64,000 bases of DNA from Parabacteroides gordonii MS-1 = DSM 23371 (GCF_000969825.1 NZ_KQ033922.1:164600-228599); one strand, 5' to 3'. Shown: positions 53,551-63,418, counted from the stretch's first letter. The notes: generated by a model from the sequence alone, not told the origin. Program-made: numbers and translations.

Positions 53551-55197
53551 ATGACAAAGAGCGCATTACAAATTGCAAGAGCAGCTTACCAGCCTAAGGT
53601 ACCCGCTGCGTTGAAAGGTGCTGTGAAAGCCGTAGACGGTGAGTATACTCAATCAGTAGCCGATCAGGAAGAAATTAAAGAATTGTTCCCTAACACTTAC
53701 GGGATGCCTATCGTTACTTTCGAGAAAAGCAGCGAAAAGAAAGATATGCCTGCTATCAATGTAGGTGTGATCCTTTCAGGTGGTCAGGCTCCTGGTGGTC
53801 ATAATGTGATTGCCGGTATCTTTGACGGCGTAAAGGCTACAAACAAGGATTCTCGTTTGTATGGTTTTATCCTGGGCCCCGGTGGTCTGATCGATCATAA
53901 ATATATGGAACTGACGGCTGATATTATCGATGAATATCGTAATACGGGTGGTTTTGATATGATCGGTTCCGGTCGTACTAAACTGGAAACAAAAGAACAG
54001 TTCGACAAGGGTCTGGAAATTCTGAAAGAACTGGACATCAAAGCACTTGTTATTATCGGTGGTGACGACTCTAATACAAATGCTTGCGTATTGGCTGAAT
54101 ATTACAAAGCTATCAACGCAGGTGTACAGGTAATCGGCTGTCCGAAAACGATCGACGGTGACCTGAAGAACGAACAGATTGAAACTTCTTTCGGTTTCGA
54201 TACTGCTTGTAAAGTATATTCTGAAGTGATCGGTAACATCCAGCGTGACTGTAACTCTGCTCAGAAATACTGGCACTTCATCAAATTGATGGGTCGTTCA
54301 GCTTCTCACATCGCACTGGAATGTGCTTTGCAGACTCAGCCGAACGTGGCTATCGTTTCAGAAGAAGTAGAAGCTAAAAATATGTCTTTGGACGATATCG
54401 TAACTTATGTTGCAGAGATCGTAGCTAAACGTGCAGAGAACGGTCAGAACTTCGGTACTGTACTGATCCCTGAAGGTTTGATCGAATTCGTTCCGGCTAT
54501 GAAGCGCCTGATCGCTGAGTTGAACGACTTTCTGGCTAAACACGATGCTGAATTCAAGATGATCAAGAAGAGCGAACAGCGTGCTTATATCATCAGCAAG
54601 CTGACTAAAGAAAACTCTGACCTGTATGCTTCTCTTCCGGAAGGCGTTGCCCGTCAGTTGTCTTTGGATCGCGACCCGCACGGAAACGTTCAGGTTTCTC
54701 TGATCGAAACAGAAAAGTTGCTGTCTGAAATGGTTGGCAAGAAATTGGACGAATGGAAGAAAGCCGGTAAATACAACGGTAAGTTCTCTGCATTGCACCA
54801 CTTCTTCGGTTACGAAGGACGTTGCGCTGCTCCGTCTAACTACGATGCAGACTATTGCTATTCATTAGGCTACACAGCTTCTTGCCTGATTGCTGCCGGT
54901 AAGACTGGTTATATGTCATCTGTACGTAATACGACTGCTCCTGCTGACAAGTGGATCGCCGGTGGTATCCCTGTAACAATGATGATGAACATGGAAAAAC
55001 GTCATGGCGAAATGAAGCCGGTTATCCAGAAAGCGTTGGTGAAACTGGACGGTGCTCCTTTCAAGAAGTTCGCTGCTAACCGCGACGAATGGGCAATGAC
55101 TACCAGCTACGTTTATCCGGGCCCGATCCAGTATTTCGGCCCGACAGAAGTTTGCGACGAACCGACTAAGACTTTGCAGTTGGAACAAGCTAAATAA
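53551..55197 (+). CDS. pfp: PPi-dependent 6-phosphofructokinase
   Basis: 548 residues, the long class II PPi-PFK type. It phosphorylates fructose 6-phosphate with pyrophosphate in glycolysis. The PPi-specific GGDDSNTNA motif (Asp in place of the second Gly of ATP-PFK) and [10 protein letters not shown] are present, as is [10 protein letters not shown] near the N-terminus (about 75). Codon use is strongly biased, as expected for a highly expressed gene. Confidence 0.95.
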   Translation: MTKSALQIARAAYQPKVPAALKGAVKAVDGEYTQSVADQEEIKELFPNTYGMPIVTFEKSSEKKDMPAINVGVILSGGQAPGGHNVIAGIFDGVKATNKDSRLYGFILGPGGLIDHKYMELTADIIDEYRNTGGFDMIGSGRTKLETKEQFDKGLEILKELDIKALVIIGGDDSNTNACVLAEYYKAINAGVQVIGCPKTIDGDLKNEQIETSFGFDTACKVYSEVIGNIQRDCNSAQKYWHFIKLMGRSASHIALECALQTQPNVAIVSEEVEAKNMSLDDIVTYVAEIVAKRAENGQNFGTVLIPEGLIEFVPAMKRLIAELNDFLAKHDAEFKMIKKSEQRAYIISKLTKENSDLYASLPEGVARQLSLDRDPHGNVQVSLIETEKLLSEMVGKKLDEWKKAGKYNGKFSALHHFFGYEGRCAAPSNYDADYCYSLGYTASCLIAAGKTGYMSSVRNTTAPADKWIAGGIPVTMMMNMEKRHGEMKPVIQKALVKLDGAPFKKFAANRDEWAMTTSYVYPGPIQYFGPTEVCDEPTKTLQLEQAK

Positions 55198-55222
55198 GAT
55201 AGAGATATATTATCTTTATATA

Positions 55223-55260
55223 ATAGAGGTAAGGCTTAGGCTTTACCTCTATCTTTTTTT
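55223..55260 (+). terminator. Terminator of the PPi-phosphofructokinase gene
   Basis: ATAGAGGTAAGGC pairs with GCTTTACCTCTAT (one G-U pair) and is followed by CTTTTTTT. Confidence 0.9.
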
Positions 55261-55337
55261 ACGGTAGCCTGTATAGGCTGATATTGATTGAGAAAGCTGA
55301 TCTGTCGGCTCTTGTGTAGTTTTTATATATAGTTGTT

Positions 55338-55670
55338 TTATGACAGTACTTTCATCAACTTATTCATATTATATCGTTTGGTAGCTCCGGTGATCAGGAA
55401 CCAGTCGGCAATCCACCACAGTGCCAGGCCGCCGGCCGTCAGCAGCTTACCGATACCTTTTTTCCAGTCGCCGATCAGGAAACGGTCTAAACCGATCATT
55501 CCGAAGAAAAAAGAGAGCAGGAATAATTTACCGGGACTTTTGAAACGGGTGTTTTCGAGGATCGCTTCTTTGTCAGGCGCAAGATTGAGCAACTTGTTGA
55601 TCGGAATTTCATATTCGGGAAATTTACTTTCGTTCGCCAAAAGGAATTTATCGACTTTATCTGCTTCCAT
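55338..55670 (-). CDS. TM2-domain protein
   Basis: 110 residues. The TM2 domain (about 50-105) has two helices with the usual loop FFGMIGLDRFLIGDWKKGIGKLL. A ~45-residue N-terminal helical part precedes it. It is a paralogue of the protein encoded at 56110-56451, with a DUF2752 gene between them. Function unknown. Confidence 0.85.
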   Translation of the reverse strand: MEADKVDKFLLANESKFPEYEIPINKLLNLAPDKEAILENTRFKSPGKLFLLSFFFGMIGLDRFLIGDWKKGIGKLLTAGGLALWWIADWFLITGATKRYNMNKLMKVLS

Positions 55671-55727
55671 ATTATTATACTGGTTGGTTTGTGAATATGC
55701 AACAAAGATAGTTATTTCCTGTGTCTT

Positions 55728-56099
55728 TCACAGCCCTTTGTTAATATTCCATATCCAGTTCAGGATCGTCAGGGCAATAAGGATTGTAAGGATGTATTTG
55801 TTTGCAAGGTATTGTTCTGTTTGTTTCAGCCAATTCCGGAACTGCTGTCTTTTTCGGATCAGGTCTGACACCGTACCTATTATATAGGATGTTGCCAGTA
55901 AAAGGAGTAATAAACCGTAAGGATTGATTAGGATAGATTCGTAGATATTGCCGTTTAGCAGGGCGAAGAGTGCACGCCGGGTTCCGCAAGCCGGACACGG
56001 ATATCCGGTAACCGAATGGAATAGGCAGGGAAATGAAAATAATGCATATCCTGCTATAATGATTACAGCGAGATATGCATATTTATTTCTTGTTCCCAC
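55728..56099 (-). CDS. DUF2752 membrane protein
   Basis: 123 residues with about three hydrophobic helices. The family motif CPACGTRRALFALLNG is at about residue 34-49. Function unknown; the gene is almost always near TM2 genes in Bacteroidetes as far as I recall. Ten bp separate it from the upstream TM2 gene, so they are co-transcribed. Confidence 0.85.
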   Translation of the reverse strand: MGTRNKYAYLAVIIIAGYALFSFPCLFHSVTGYPCPACGTRRALFALLNGNIYESILINPYGLLLLLLATSYIIGTVSDLIRKRQQFRNWLKQTEQYLANKYILTILIALTILNWIWNINKGL

Positions 56100-56109
56100 G
56101 TGGGCAGGT

Positions 56110-56451
56110 TTAAAACATTAGTACGTTCTGCAATTGCTCCAGATTCTTCTTTTTAGTTGCATCCATGATCAGGAACCAGTCGATGATCGACCAGATACCG
56201 CAACCCCCTAAGGTAACCAGTTTTCCGATACCCAGGGCTACATCACCGATCAGGAAACGGTCTATGCCGAGCGATCCCAGGAATACGGAAATAATTAGTA
56301 TGACTGTCGGATCTTTGAAATCGCAGGTTTGCAGATAAATCAGTTTGGATTCATCCATGTCGAGTAGTCGGTCTCTTATAATAGGTATGTGACTGCTAGG
56401 TAGTTTGCTACTGTTTGTAAGGAGGAATAAGTCCACTTTCTGTGCATCCAT
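56110..56451 (-). CDS. TM2-domain protein, second copy
   Basis: 113 residues from the ATG at 56451; a longer frame would begin upstream of the promoter at 56478-56485 and is not used. The N-terminal part (MDAQKVDLFLLTNSSKLP) is similar to its paralogue and the TM2 motif reads FLGSLGIDRFLIGDVALGIGKL. Likely the first gene of a leftward three-gene operon. Confidence 0.85.
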   Translation of the reverse strand: MDAQKVDLFLLTNSSKLPSSHIPIIRDRLLDMDESKLIYLQTCDFKDPTVILIISVFLGSLGIDRFLIGDVALGIGKLVTLGGCGIWSIIDWFLIMDATKKKNLEQLQNVLMF

Positions 56452-56477
56452 TTTTTTATAGATTGATTTACTAACGA

Positions 56478-56504
56478 CAAATATAGTAAAATTCCGTATC
56501 TTTG
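56478..56504. promoter_or_regulatory. Divergent promoters for TM2 operon and riboflavin synthase
   Basis: TATATTTG on the minus strand (56478-56485) and TATCTTTG on the plus strand (56497-56504), 11 bp apart. Confidence 0.65.
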
Positions 56505-56538
56505 AACCTGATAATATTAATTTAAACAACACAATACT

Positions 56539-57141
56539 ATGTTCTCAGGAATTGTAGAAGAAGCTGCGCAGGTGGTTGCGTTGAATGCGGATCAGGGGAA
56601 TCTGCATATCACAATGAAATGTTCGTTCGTAAACGAGTTGAAAATAGATCAGAGTGTGGCACATAACGGTGTTTGCCTTACGGTGGTGAACCTGACTGAC
56701 GACACGTATACGGTGACAGCTATCCAGGAAACATTAGACCGTTCGAACCTGGGGTTGCTGAAAGTGGGTGACCTGGTGAATCTTGAACGTAGCATGATTA
56801 TGAACGGACGTTTGGACGGACATATCGTACAGGGACATGTGGATCAGACGGCTGTTTGTACAAATGTACGCGAGGCTGACGGTAGCTGGTATTATACTTT
56901 CGAATATACCTTCGACAAAGCGATGGCTCAGCAGGGATATATGACTGTGGAAAAAGGATCGGTCTGTGTGAACGGAGTGAGCCTGACTGTCTGCAACTCC
57001 CAAAAGAACAGTTTTGAGGTCGCTATCATTCCTTACACACATGATAATACAAACTTCTGCCGGATCGAAAAAGGAACAGTGATAAATCTGGAATTCGATA
57101 TCGTAGGTAAGTACATCAGCAAAATGATGCAGTTTAAATGA
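56539..57141 (+). CDS. ribE: Riboflavin synthase alpha chain
   Basis: 200 residues with two lumazine-binding repeats (about 1-95 and 96-195), each with the pattern MFSGIVEE or HIVQGHVDQ and a VCLTV or VSLTV strand. It makes riboflavin from two molecules of 6,7-dimethyl-8-ribityllumazine. No FMN riboswitch is seen in its ~30-nt leader. Confidence 0.95.
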   Translation: MFSGIVEEAAQVVALNADQGNLHITMKCSFVNELKIDQSVAHNGVCLTVVNLTDDTYTVTAIQETLDRSNLGLLKVGDLVNLERSMIMNGRLDGHIVQGHVDQTAVCTNVREADGSWYYTFEYTFDKAMAQQGYMTVEKGSVCVNGVSLTVCNSQKNSFEVAIIPYTHDNTNFCRIEKGTVINLEFDIVGKYISKMMQFK

Positions 57142-57202
57142 AAGGAAACCTTTCATTAACTAAATAGCGGCAGAGCGACCGGACATTCAATCCGGTCGCT
57201 CT
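57137..57202. terminator. Hairpins between riboflavin synthase and MATE genes
   Basis: AATGAAAGG/CCTTTCATT (57137-57157) and a 12-bp perfect stem AGAGCGACCGGA/TCCGGTCGCTCT (57172-57202), followed on the plus side by GTCATTTT. The genes converge here. Confidence 0.75.
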
Positions 57203-57203
57203 G

Positions 57204-58538
57204 TCATTTTACGACACATCTTTTCTTCCATATATCCATCTTATAATATATGTAGGTAATAACCAATCCTATTGCGATACTGATCCCGATCGCCCACCAG
57301 ATCCCTTGCCGTCCGTACCATGCACTTAGCTGGTAAGCCAGCGGGATGCGGATCAACCAGAGGCAAAGCAGACTGGTCGCCATTGTGAAGATCGTATCTC
57401 CGGCTCCGCGAAGTGCCCCGTTATATATATTCAGTGCCCCGTGCACGATGAAGAAACCGCCTATGATCAGTAAATATTCCTTTCCGATAGCAATTACCGC
57501 CGGGTCGTTGGTAAAAGCACGCATCATTTCTTCTCCGAAAAAGTAAATGGCTGTAAATGTGATCAGGCTGAATATAACGTTGACCAGCATGGTAAACCGC
57601 AACCCCTTGCGCACGCGGTCGAAACGGCCGGCTCCGATATTTTGTCCGCAGAACGCGGCCAGTGCACCGGATAAAGTCAGGACGGCCTGTGTGATGATCG
57701 TATCGATTTTGCCTGCCGCACCGTAGGCTGTCAGCGTATCGGTTCCGAAGCTGTTGACAATTCCGAGCAGGGCGATCAGGCCTAAGGCGATGGCACATTG
57801 CTGGACGCTGGTAGGAAGTCCTATTTTCAGTCCTTCCTTGAAAAGTTTCATATCGAACAGTAGATCCTGCTTTTTAATGGAGAGTAGGGGATGGGTATTG
57901 TTTACATATCCCAATGCGATACACATGCCGATGCCTTGTGCGATAACCGTTGCACGTGCCGCTCCTTCTATGCCCCAGTGGAACCCTACGATGAACAGTA
58001 GATCGAGAACGATATTCAGAATAGTTGTAATAAATATAAAGATCATCGGCCGTACGGACTCGCCGACTCCGCGCAGGATAGAGATGATACTGTTGAAGGT
58101 GACGAAAAGGAAGGTTCCCCCGATATATATCCTGAAATAAGCTACGGCATCGGGTATCACTTCCTCGGGTGTGTTGGTCAGGCGGAAAATCGGTTCGGCA
58201 AATATGATCCCGGCAATGGAAAGGGCGATCCCTGCTACGAGCATAAAGATGAAGAAAGAGGAGAAGGCCCGTTGAACCTTGTCGTATTGCTTGGCTCCGA
58301 AAAACTGCGAAACGACAACGGAGGTTCCGCTTCCGACACCGATAACCAGTGATATAATGAAATAATAGATAAAGAAGGAAGCGGAAACGGCTGCCAATGC
58401 CTCTTTTCCCAGAAACTGCCCGACGATGATGCTGTCGGTTACATTATATAACTGTTGCAGCAGGTTACCGATCAGTAAGGGAAGTGCAAAGCGTACGATT
58501 ACTTTCCAGACAGATCCGTGGGTCAGGTCGTGTGTCAT
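57204..58538 (-). CDS. MATE family efflux transporter
   Basis: 444 residues with 12 predicted helices in two MatE halves. LPLLIGNLLQQLYNVTDSIIVG near the N-terminus and the second-half QNIGAGRFDRVRKG are typical of the cation or drug/Na+ antiporters. The start codon overlaps the stop of the YihY gene by 4 bp, implying translational coupling. Confidence 0.93.
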   Translation of the reverse strand: MTHDLTHGSVWKVIVRFALPLLIGNLLQQLYNVTDSIIVGQFLGKEALAAVSASFFIYYFIISLVIGVGSGTSVVVSQFFGAKQYDKVQRAFSSFFIFMLVAGIALSIAGIIFAEPIFRLTNTPEEVIPDAVAYFRIYIGGTFLFVTFNSIISILRGVGESVRPMIFIFITTILNIVLDLLFIVGFHWGIEGAARATVIAQGIGMCIALGYVNNTHPLLSIKKQDLLFDMKLFKEGLKIGLPTSVQQCAIALGLIALLGIVNSFGTDTLTAYGAAGKIDTIITQAVLTLSGALAAFCGQNIGAGRFDRVRKGLRFTMLVNVIFSLITFTAIYFFGEEMMRAFTNDPAVIAIGKEYLLIIGGFFIVHGALNIYNGALRGAGDTIFTMATSLLCLWLIRIPLAYQLSAWYGRQGIWWAIGISIAIGLVITYIYYKMDIWKKRCVVK

Positions 58539-59911
58539 AAGTCCTTTAGAAGTATATTACTGTTTGCTTTGATCATGTCTTCGCGGGTTTTCAGTAATGT
58601 GTGCCACTCTTTGTTGAAAAGACGGGAGGTGTCGATTTTGAAGTTTTCAGAACCATACTCATCCATTTTGGTGAGAAGGTAACTGACTGTGATCTGGTTT
58701 ACATCGAGCGCCGGTTGGTAATAGACAACACGTTCGTCATTTTCATAATTTACTTCTATAATAATATGGAGTTCCGTCAGTAGATAGAGTATTTCAGTAG
58801 TAATACGTATCGGGATGCGGTAAGCGTCCGATAACTCGTCGGCAGTATATGGCTTTTCTTCATTTACAAAACGTTTTACGATCAGGGAGGCTATCAGTAA
58901 CGTCAGGAAATCCTTGTATCGCCGGCTGATGTTTTTACTGTCGCGTTCAAAACTGAACTTTTTTACGTTTTGGGAAGCATAGGCTAGCTCGGCTCCGAAA
59001 AGACAGATCAGCCAGGATAGCTGCAACCATAATAATAATAAAGGTAAGGCGGCGAAGCTACCGTAAATGGCATTGTATTTATTTACCCATATCTGCCCGC
59101 TGATATAGATGAACTGGAAAAACTGGAAAGCAGAACCTGCCAGCACTCCGGCAATCAATCCGTTTACAAACTTCACCTTTGTATTGGGCAGTGAAACATA
59201 AAGACCTGTAAATACCATTATCGTGATTACGAACGGAGCAATATTCAGGACAAGCTCGACCAGGGGAGTAAAGAACACATAGCTGCTTAGAAATGAATTT
59301 TGCAGGGTAGACAGGAAAATGGACAGACCGCTCGAGGCTGTCATGAGTACCGGTAATATAAGGAATAATGCCAGATAGTCGGATATTTTCCGGTGCCAGG
59401 GGCGTGACTTCTGGATTTGCCAGATATCATTGAAAGTATCTTCGATAGATGAAATCAGATTGATGACCGTGTAAAATAACAGGATAAGACCGACTCCGAT
59501 GATCACGCCACCCTGTGCCTGGGCCAGGTATCTTTCTACAAACTTAAAGGCTTCGCTTAATTCCTGCTCTTGCCGGGGGAAATAATCGAACAGTTCCTGC
59601 TGTACGGCTTCCTGGAAACCGAAGCCTTTGGCAATACCCAGTAATACTGCCAGGAGCGGGACAATGGCCAGTAAGGTGCTGTAAGTAAGAGCGGATGCTT
59701 TTGTTTGCAGGTTTTCGCTGTTGAAACCGCGTATGGCAAGTATGATTGTTTTGATCGTGTTGATGTAAAGCTCTTTCAGGCCGCTTACTTCATTTTCTGT
59801 AATTCGCCAGATGTCGTAAGTAACAAAATGAATGGTTCGTGTCAGCAAGGCGTTGATCCGTTCTCCCAGAGGCTTTTTATCAGCAGTCTTTTTATCCGTC
59901 TTCTTCTTCAT
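58535..59911 (-). CDS. YihY/BrkB-family membrane protein
   Basis: 458 residues. About six membrane helices (residues ~70-300) carry the family pattern LTYSTLLAIVPLLAVLLGIAKG and WLQLSWLICLFGAELAYA. A cytoplasmic C-terminal part (about 320-458) includes a winged-helix-like segment. Not an RNase despite old naming; the true role is unresolved. Confidence 0.9.
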   Translation of the reverse strand: MKKKTDKKTADKKPLGERINALLTRTIHFVTYDIWRITENEVSGLKELYINTIKTIILAIRGFNSENLQTKASALTYSTLLAIVPLLAVLLGIAKGFGFQEAVQQELFDYFPRQEQELSEAFKFVERYLAQAQGGVIIGVGLILLFYTVINLISSIEDTFNDIWQIQKSRPWHRKISDYLALFLILPVLMTASSGLSIFLSTLQNSFLSSYVFFTPLVELVLNIAPFVITIMVFTGLYVSLPNTKVKFVNGLIAGVLAGSAFQFFQFIYISGQIWVNKYNAIYGSFAALPLLLLWLQLSWLICLFGAELAYASQNVKKFSFERDSKNISRRYKDFLTLLIASLIVKRFVNEEKPYTADELSDAYRIPIRITTEILYLLTELHIIIEVNYENDERVVYYQPALDVNQITVSYLLTKMDEYGSENFKIDTSRLFNKEWHTLLKTREDMIKANSNILLKDL

Positions 59912-59959
59912 GCTGTGAAATGTAGGGGCAAAGAGTGTTTGCCGGATGAATAAAAAAAT

Positions 59960-60312
59960 GCAGCCTGCCTGTAAGCCGGGTTCTGTACTCCCGTTTGCAC
60001 GGAAGCGTCTGCCATTTATCTTGTCTTGCTGTCACCAGCAAGCTTTAGCGGTCTACCCCCCGGCATCGGACGAGCAATCCTACATGCGCCGGTATACATG
60101 ACCTTACAACCCATAAGACGTACGGCATCCCGTATTACTACGGCATCCGGTGAGCTCTTACCTCACCTTTTCACCCTTACCGGACAAGTCCGGCGGTTAT
60201 TCTCTGTTACGTTACTCTACCCTCGCGGACAGCTTCCCGTTAAGAAGTATGGTGCTCTATGTTGCCCGGACGTTCCTCACACCCGAAGGTGAGCGACAGA
60301 CCGGCAGGCTGC
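59960..60312 (-). ncRNA. rnpB: RNase P RNA
   Basis: On the minus strand the sequence begins GCAGCCTGCC, includes the conserved GAGGAACGTCCGGGC and the GGGTAGACCGC block and ends with ACAGAACCCGGCTTA and the pairing GCAGGCAGGCTGC, followed by a T-run at 59958-59952. All are class A RNase P features. Ends are placed by pairing of helix P1 and may be off by a few bases. The RNA matures tRNA 5' ends. Confidence 0.95.
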
Positions 60313-60319
60313 AATGCGA

Positions 60320-60327
60320 CAAAGATA
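60320..60327 (-). promoter_or_regulatory. Promoter -7 box of rnpB
   Basis: TATCTTTG on the minus strand, 7 nt before the mature 5' end. Confidence 0.75.
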
Positions 60328-60335
60328 GGCATTTT

Positions 60336-60597
60336 AGTTGACAGTTGGCGGTTGACGGTTGAGAATTTTAGGTAAATACAAGGGGTGGTTACTTACTAAG
60401 TTGGTTTCGGGTTACTTAGTAAGTAAACGCCGGTCTACTTAGTAAGTAAGCGTCGGTCTACTTAATAAGTAATGGGTATGCCTACTTATCGAGTAGACGG
60501 AGAGCTACTTAATAAGTAGACAAAGAGCTCTTTTTATGAAGAAAGACGGGTATATCCTTACCTGTCAACTGTCACTTGTCAACTGTCAACTGAAATG
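60336..60597. repeat. Palindromic 23-bp array between inverted heptamer tracts
   Basis: Six units of YTACTTANTAAGTAR plus spacer start at 60389, 60412, 60435, 60458, 60482 and 60505. On either side lie 7-bp tandem tracts in opposite orientation: AGTTGAC-like repeats at about 60339-60362 and TGTCAAC-like repeats at about 60565-60593. The core is the same as in the array after higA. It separates rnpB from htrA. From about 60600 to 60780 nothing definite is seen, and the ~50 bp before htrA contain a short palindrome (ACTTTCTTT/AAAGAAAAGT) but no clear -7 box. Confidence 0.8.
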
Positions 60598-60830
60598 AAC
60601 TTTCTGCCGTTCTTACTGTTATATTACTGAAAGCATGACCATTTGGCAGGGGAATGATTGTTAAAAAGGTACTTTGCAATGCACAGTACTGTTAAGCGCA
60701 GTTAACCCCGGATAATTCGCCGTTAAAAGTGATAAAAAATCAAAGGCAAATGGAATAATCGCACGTTTTTTGAACTTTCTTTGTCGAAAGAAAAGTGTTA
60801 AATTTAAATGTTTGATAAAATAGAAAGAGT

Positions 60831-62414
60831 ATGAAAACAATGTGGAAAAATGTGCTAGGAGTCGTTCTCGTTGCTGCCATCAGTACAGGTGCTGCGGTTG
60901 GGACAAGTGCTTATCTGATGAACAAGAAACAGCCGGTTTATGTCACCGATTCAACAAATACATTTGGTCAGCCTGTTCGATATGCAGGGCTGAATGCGGT
61001 TGCTGCTGAAAATACCGATTTTACCAAAGCGGCAGAAAGCTCTGTGCATGGAGTAGTGCATATCAAGGCTACAACCAACGCCAAGCAATATGCCGATGGT
61101 GGCAATGGAGGTGGAGGTCAGCAATATATTGATCCTTTTGAATACTTCTTTGGCTTTGGTGGTAGAGGGGGTGGAGGTTTCCAGCGTCCGCAACCGCAGC
61201 CTCGCGTAGGAGCTGGTTCCGGTGTTATTATTTCTACAGATGGATACATTATAACAAATAACCATGTGATCGATGGTGCTGATGAGTTGGAAGTGACATT
61301 GAATGATAACCGTAAATTTCCGGCTAAATTGATCGGTACCGATCCGTCTACAGATATCGCTTTAATTAAAGTAGATGCTAAGGATCTTCCTACGATCCCG
61401 TTCGGAGATTCGGAAATTTTGAAAGTCGGAGAATGGGTTTTGGCCGTAGGTAACCCTTTCAACCTGACATCTACCGTTACTGCCGGTATTGTCAGTGCAA
61501 AAGGCCGTGGCATTTCTATGGGTGGCGACAGAAGTAAAATTGAATCGTTTATTCAGACGGATGCTGCTGTGAACCCGGGTAATAGTGGTGGTGCTTTGGT
61601 GAATACGAAAGGTGAACTGGTTGGTATCAATACTGCTATTTATTCAGAAACCGGAAACTTTGCCGGATACTCATTTGCAGTCCCCATCAGCATTGCAGGT
61701 AAAGTGGCAAGTGACTTGAAACAATATGGAACCGTACAGCGTGCTATTCTGGGTGTGTTGATGATGAGTGTCGGTGATATCGCAGATCAGTTGAGTAATC
61801 CGAATTTGAATAGTAAGCTGAAAGAAGAACTGACTGAACTGAAGTCGAAGATCAAAGTATCTGAAGGTGCTTGTGTATCAGACTTTGCTGAAAGAAGTTC
61901 CGCAAAAGAAGCCGGACTCGAAAAGGGCGATGTGATTATTGCTGTAAATGGTGCAAAAGTGAAAAATGCAAATGCATTGCAGGAACAAATCAGTAAATAT
62001 CGTCCTGGTGACAAAGTAGAGATCACCGTTGATCGTAATGGAACGAATAAGAAATTTACTGTAGAACTTCGTAACGCACAAGGTAGTACATCTGTAGTGA
62101 AGAGCGCAGGTGATAGCAGTGCCGATGTTCTTGGAGCCGCTTTTAAAGCGTTGACGGATAAACAAAAACGCGAACTTGGTGTAAGTTATGGTGTTGAAGT
62201 GACAGGATTGTTGAAAGGCAAGTTGAGAGATGCCGGAATCCAGAAAGGCTTCGTAATCATGATTGTCAACGACCAGAAGATATCTTCACCCGAACAACTC
62301 GAGAAGTTGGTGGATAAAGTATTGAAAGGAAGTTCTGATGATCGCTACATCGTAGTGAAAGGTTTTTATCCGAATGGACGTACAAAAGTTTATGCTATTG
62401 ATCTAGCCGAATAA
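60831..62414 (+). CDS. degP: HtrA/DegP-type periplasmic serine protease
   Basis: 527 residues, signal/anchor helix about 5-27. The trypsin-like domain (about 65-290) has an intact triad: His145 in NNHVI, Asp175 in STDIALIKV and Ser252 in NPGNSGGAL. Two PDZ domains follow (about 305-415 and 430-525). It degrades or refolds misfolded envelope proteins. A Gly-rich loop (about 95-115) precedes the catalytic domain. It contrasts with the inactive paralogue at 29474. Confidence 0.96.
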   Translation: MKTMWKNVLGVVLVAAISTGAAVGTSAYLMNKKQPVYVTDSTNTFGQPVRYAGLNAVAAENTDFTKAAESSVHGVVHIKATTNAKQYADGGNGGGGQQYIDPFEYFFGFGGRGGGGFQRPQPQPRVGAGSGVIISTDGYIITNNHVIDGADELEVTLNDNRKFPAKLIGTDPSTDIALIKVDAKDLPTIPFGDSEILKVGEWVLAVGNPFNLTSTVTAGIVSAKGRGISMGGDRSKIESFIQTDAAVNPGNSGGALVNTKGELVGINTAIYSETGNFAGYSFAVPISIAGKVASDLKQYGTVQRAILGVLMMSVGDIADQLSNPNLNSKLKEELTELKSKIKVSEGACVSDFAERSSAKEAGLEKGDVIIAVNGAKVKNANALQEQISKYRPGDKVEITVDRNGTNKKFTVELRNAQGSTSVVKSAGDSSADVLGAAFKALTDKQKRELGVSYGVEVTGLLKGKLRDAGIQKGFVIMIVNDQKISSPEQLEKLVDKVLKGSSDDRYIVVKGFYPNGRTKVYAIDLAE

Positions 62415-62466
62415 TAAAATAAAGTTATATTCGTCTTATTTGGCGGGAAGATTGTTAAAGGTTTAT

Positions 62467-62504
62467 AATTGGTCGGGTGTAGGGTGCACACGACCAATTT
62501 TCTC
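62467..62504 (+). terminator. Terminator of htrA
   Basis: Stem AATTGGTCG/CGACCAATT (9 bp, 15-nt loop) followed by TTCTC. Confidence 0.75.
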
Positions 62505-62518
62505 AATAAAAATAATAT

Positions 62519-62526
62519 TATCTTTG
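62519..62526 (+). promoter_or_regulatory. Promoter -7 box of rpoD
   Basis: TATCTTTG, about 30 nt before the start codon at 62558. Confidence 0.65.
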
Positions 62527-62557
62527 CACCCTGATATTTCTCAATTAAAAACATTGG

Positions 62558-63418
62558 ATGAGACAGTTAAAGATTACAAAGTCCATTACCAATCGCGAAA
62601 GTGCTTCGCTTGATAAGTATCTTCAGGAAATAGGCCGCGAAGATCTTATTACAGTTGAAGAAGAAGTTGAATTGGCACAGGCAATTAAAAGAGGAGACCG
62701 TAGGGCATTGGAGAAATTGACCAGAGCAAATCTGCGTTTCGTCGTTTCTGTGGCAAAGCAATATCAAAATCAGGGGCTAAGTTTGCCTGACCTTATTAAT
62801 GAGGGTAACCTGGGGTTGATAAAAGCAGCCGAGAAGTTTGATGAAACCAGAGGGTTTAAGTTTATTTCTTATGCTGTATGGTGGATTCGTCAGTCTATCC
62901 TGCAAGCTTTGGCAGAACAGTCAAGAATTGTTCGTCTTCCGTTGAATCAGGTAGGTTCGCTGAATAAAATCAGTAAAGCCTTTTCTAAATTCGAACAGGA
63001 AAACGAACGTCGACCATCTCCCGAAGAACTGGCAGACGAGCTGGATATTCCTGTAGATAAGATTTCAGATACTCTAAAGGTGTCCGGAAGACATATCTCA
63101 GTAGATGCTCCGTTCGTAGAAGGCGAAGACAACAGTCTTTTGGATGTGCTTGTGAACGACGACGCTCCTATCGCTGACCGATCGTTGATGAACGAGTCAC
63201 TGGCTAAAGAAATTGATCGAGCACTTGCTACACTGACCGAAAGAGAATGTGAAATAATCAAAATGTTTTTCGGTATTGGCTGTCAGGAAATGACATTGGA
63301 AGAGATTGGCGACAAATTTGGCCTCACTAGAGAGCGCGTCCGCCAGATCAAGGAAAAAGCAATCAGAAGATTAAGACAAGGAACACGTAGCAAGCTCCTC
63401 AAATCGTATTTAGGTTAA
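62558..63418 (+). CDS. rpoD: Primary sigma factor RpoD
   Basis: 286 residues, the compact Bacteroidetes form without region 1.1. It keeps region 1.2 (about 15-45), region 2 ([37 protein letters not shown] and [15 protein letters not shown]), region 3 and region 4 with the -33 reading helix ([27 protein letters not shown]). It should recognise the TTTG / TAnnTTTG promoters seen throughout this window. Confidence 0.97.
   Translation: MRQLKITKSITNRESASLDKYLQEIGREDLITVEEEVELAQAIKRGDRRALEKLTRANLRFVVSVAKQYQNQGLSLPDLINEGNLGLIKAAEKFDETRGFKFISYAVWWIRQSILQALAEQSRIVRLPLNQVGSLNKISKAFSKFEQENERRPSPEELADELDIPVDKISDTLKVSGRHISVDAPFVEGEDNSLLDVLVNDDAPIADRSLMNESLAKEIDRALATLTERECEIIKMFFGIGCQEMTLEEIGDKFGLTRERVRQIKEKAIRRLRQGTRSKLLKSYLG

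Noticed and set aside
56505..56538. FMN riboswitch before riboflavin synthase
   Set aside because: The leader is only about 30 nt, too short, and lacks the conserved elements.
60026..60292. Open frames on the plus strand over the RNase P RNA gene
   Set aside because: They are antisense shadows of a clear structural RNA.
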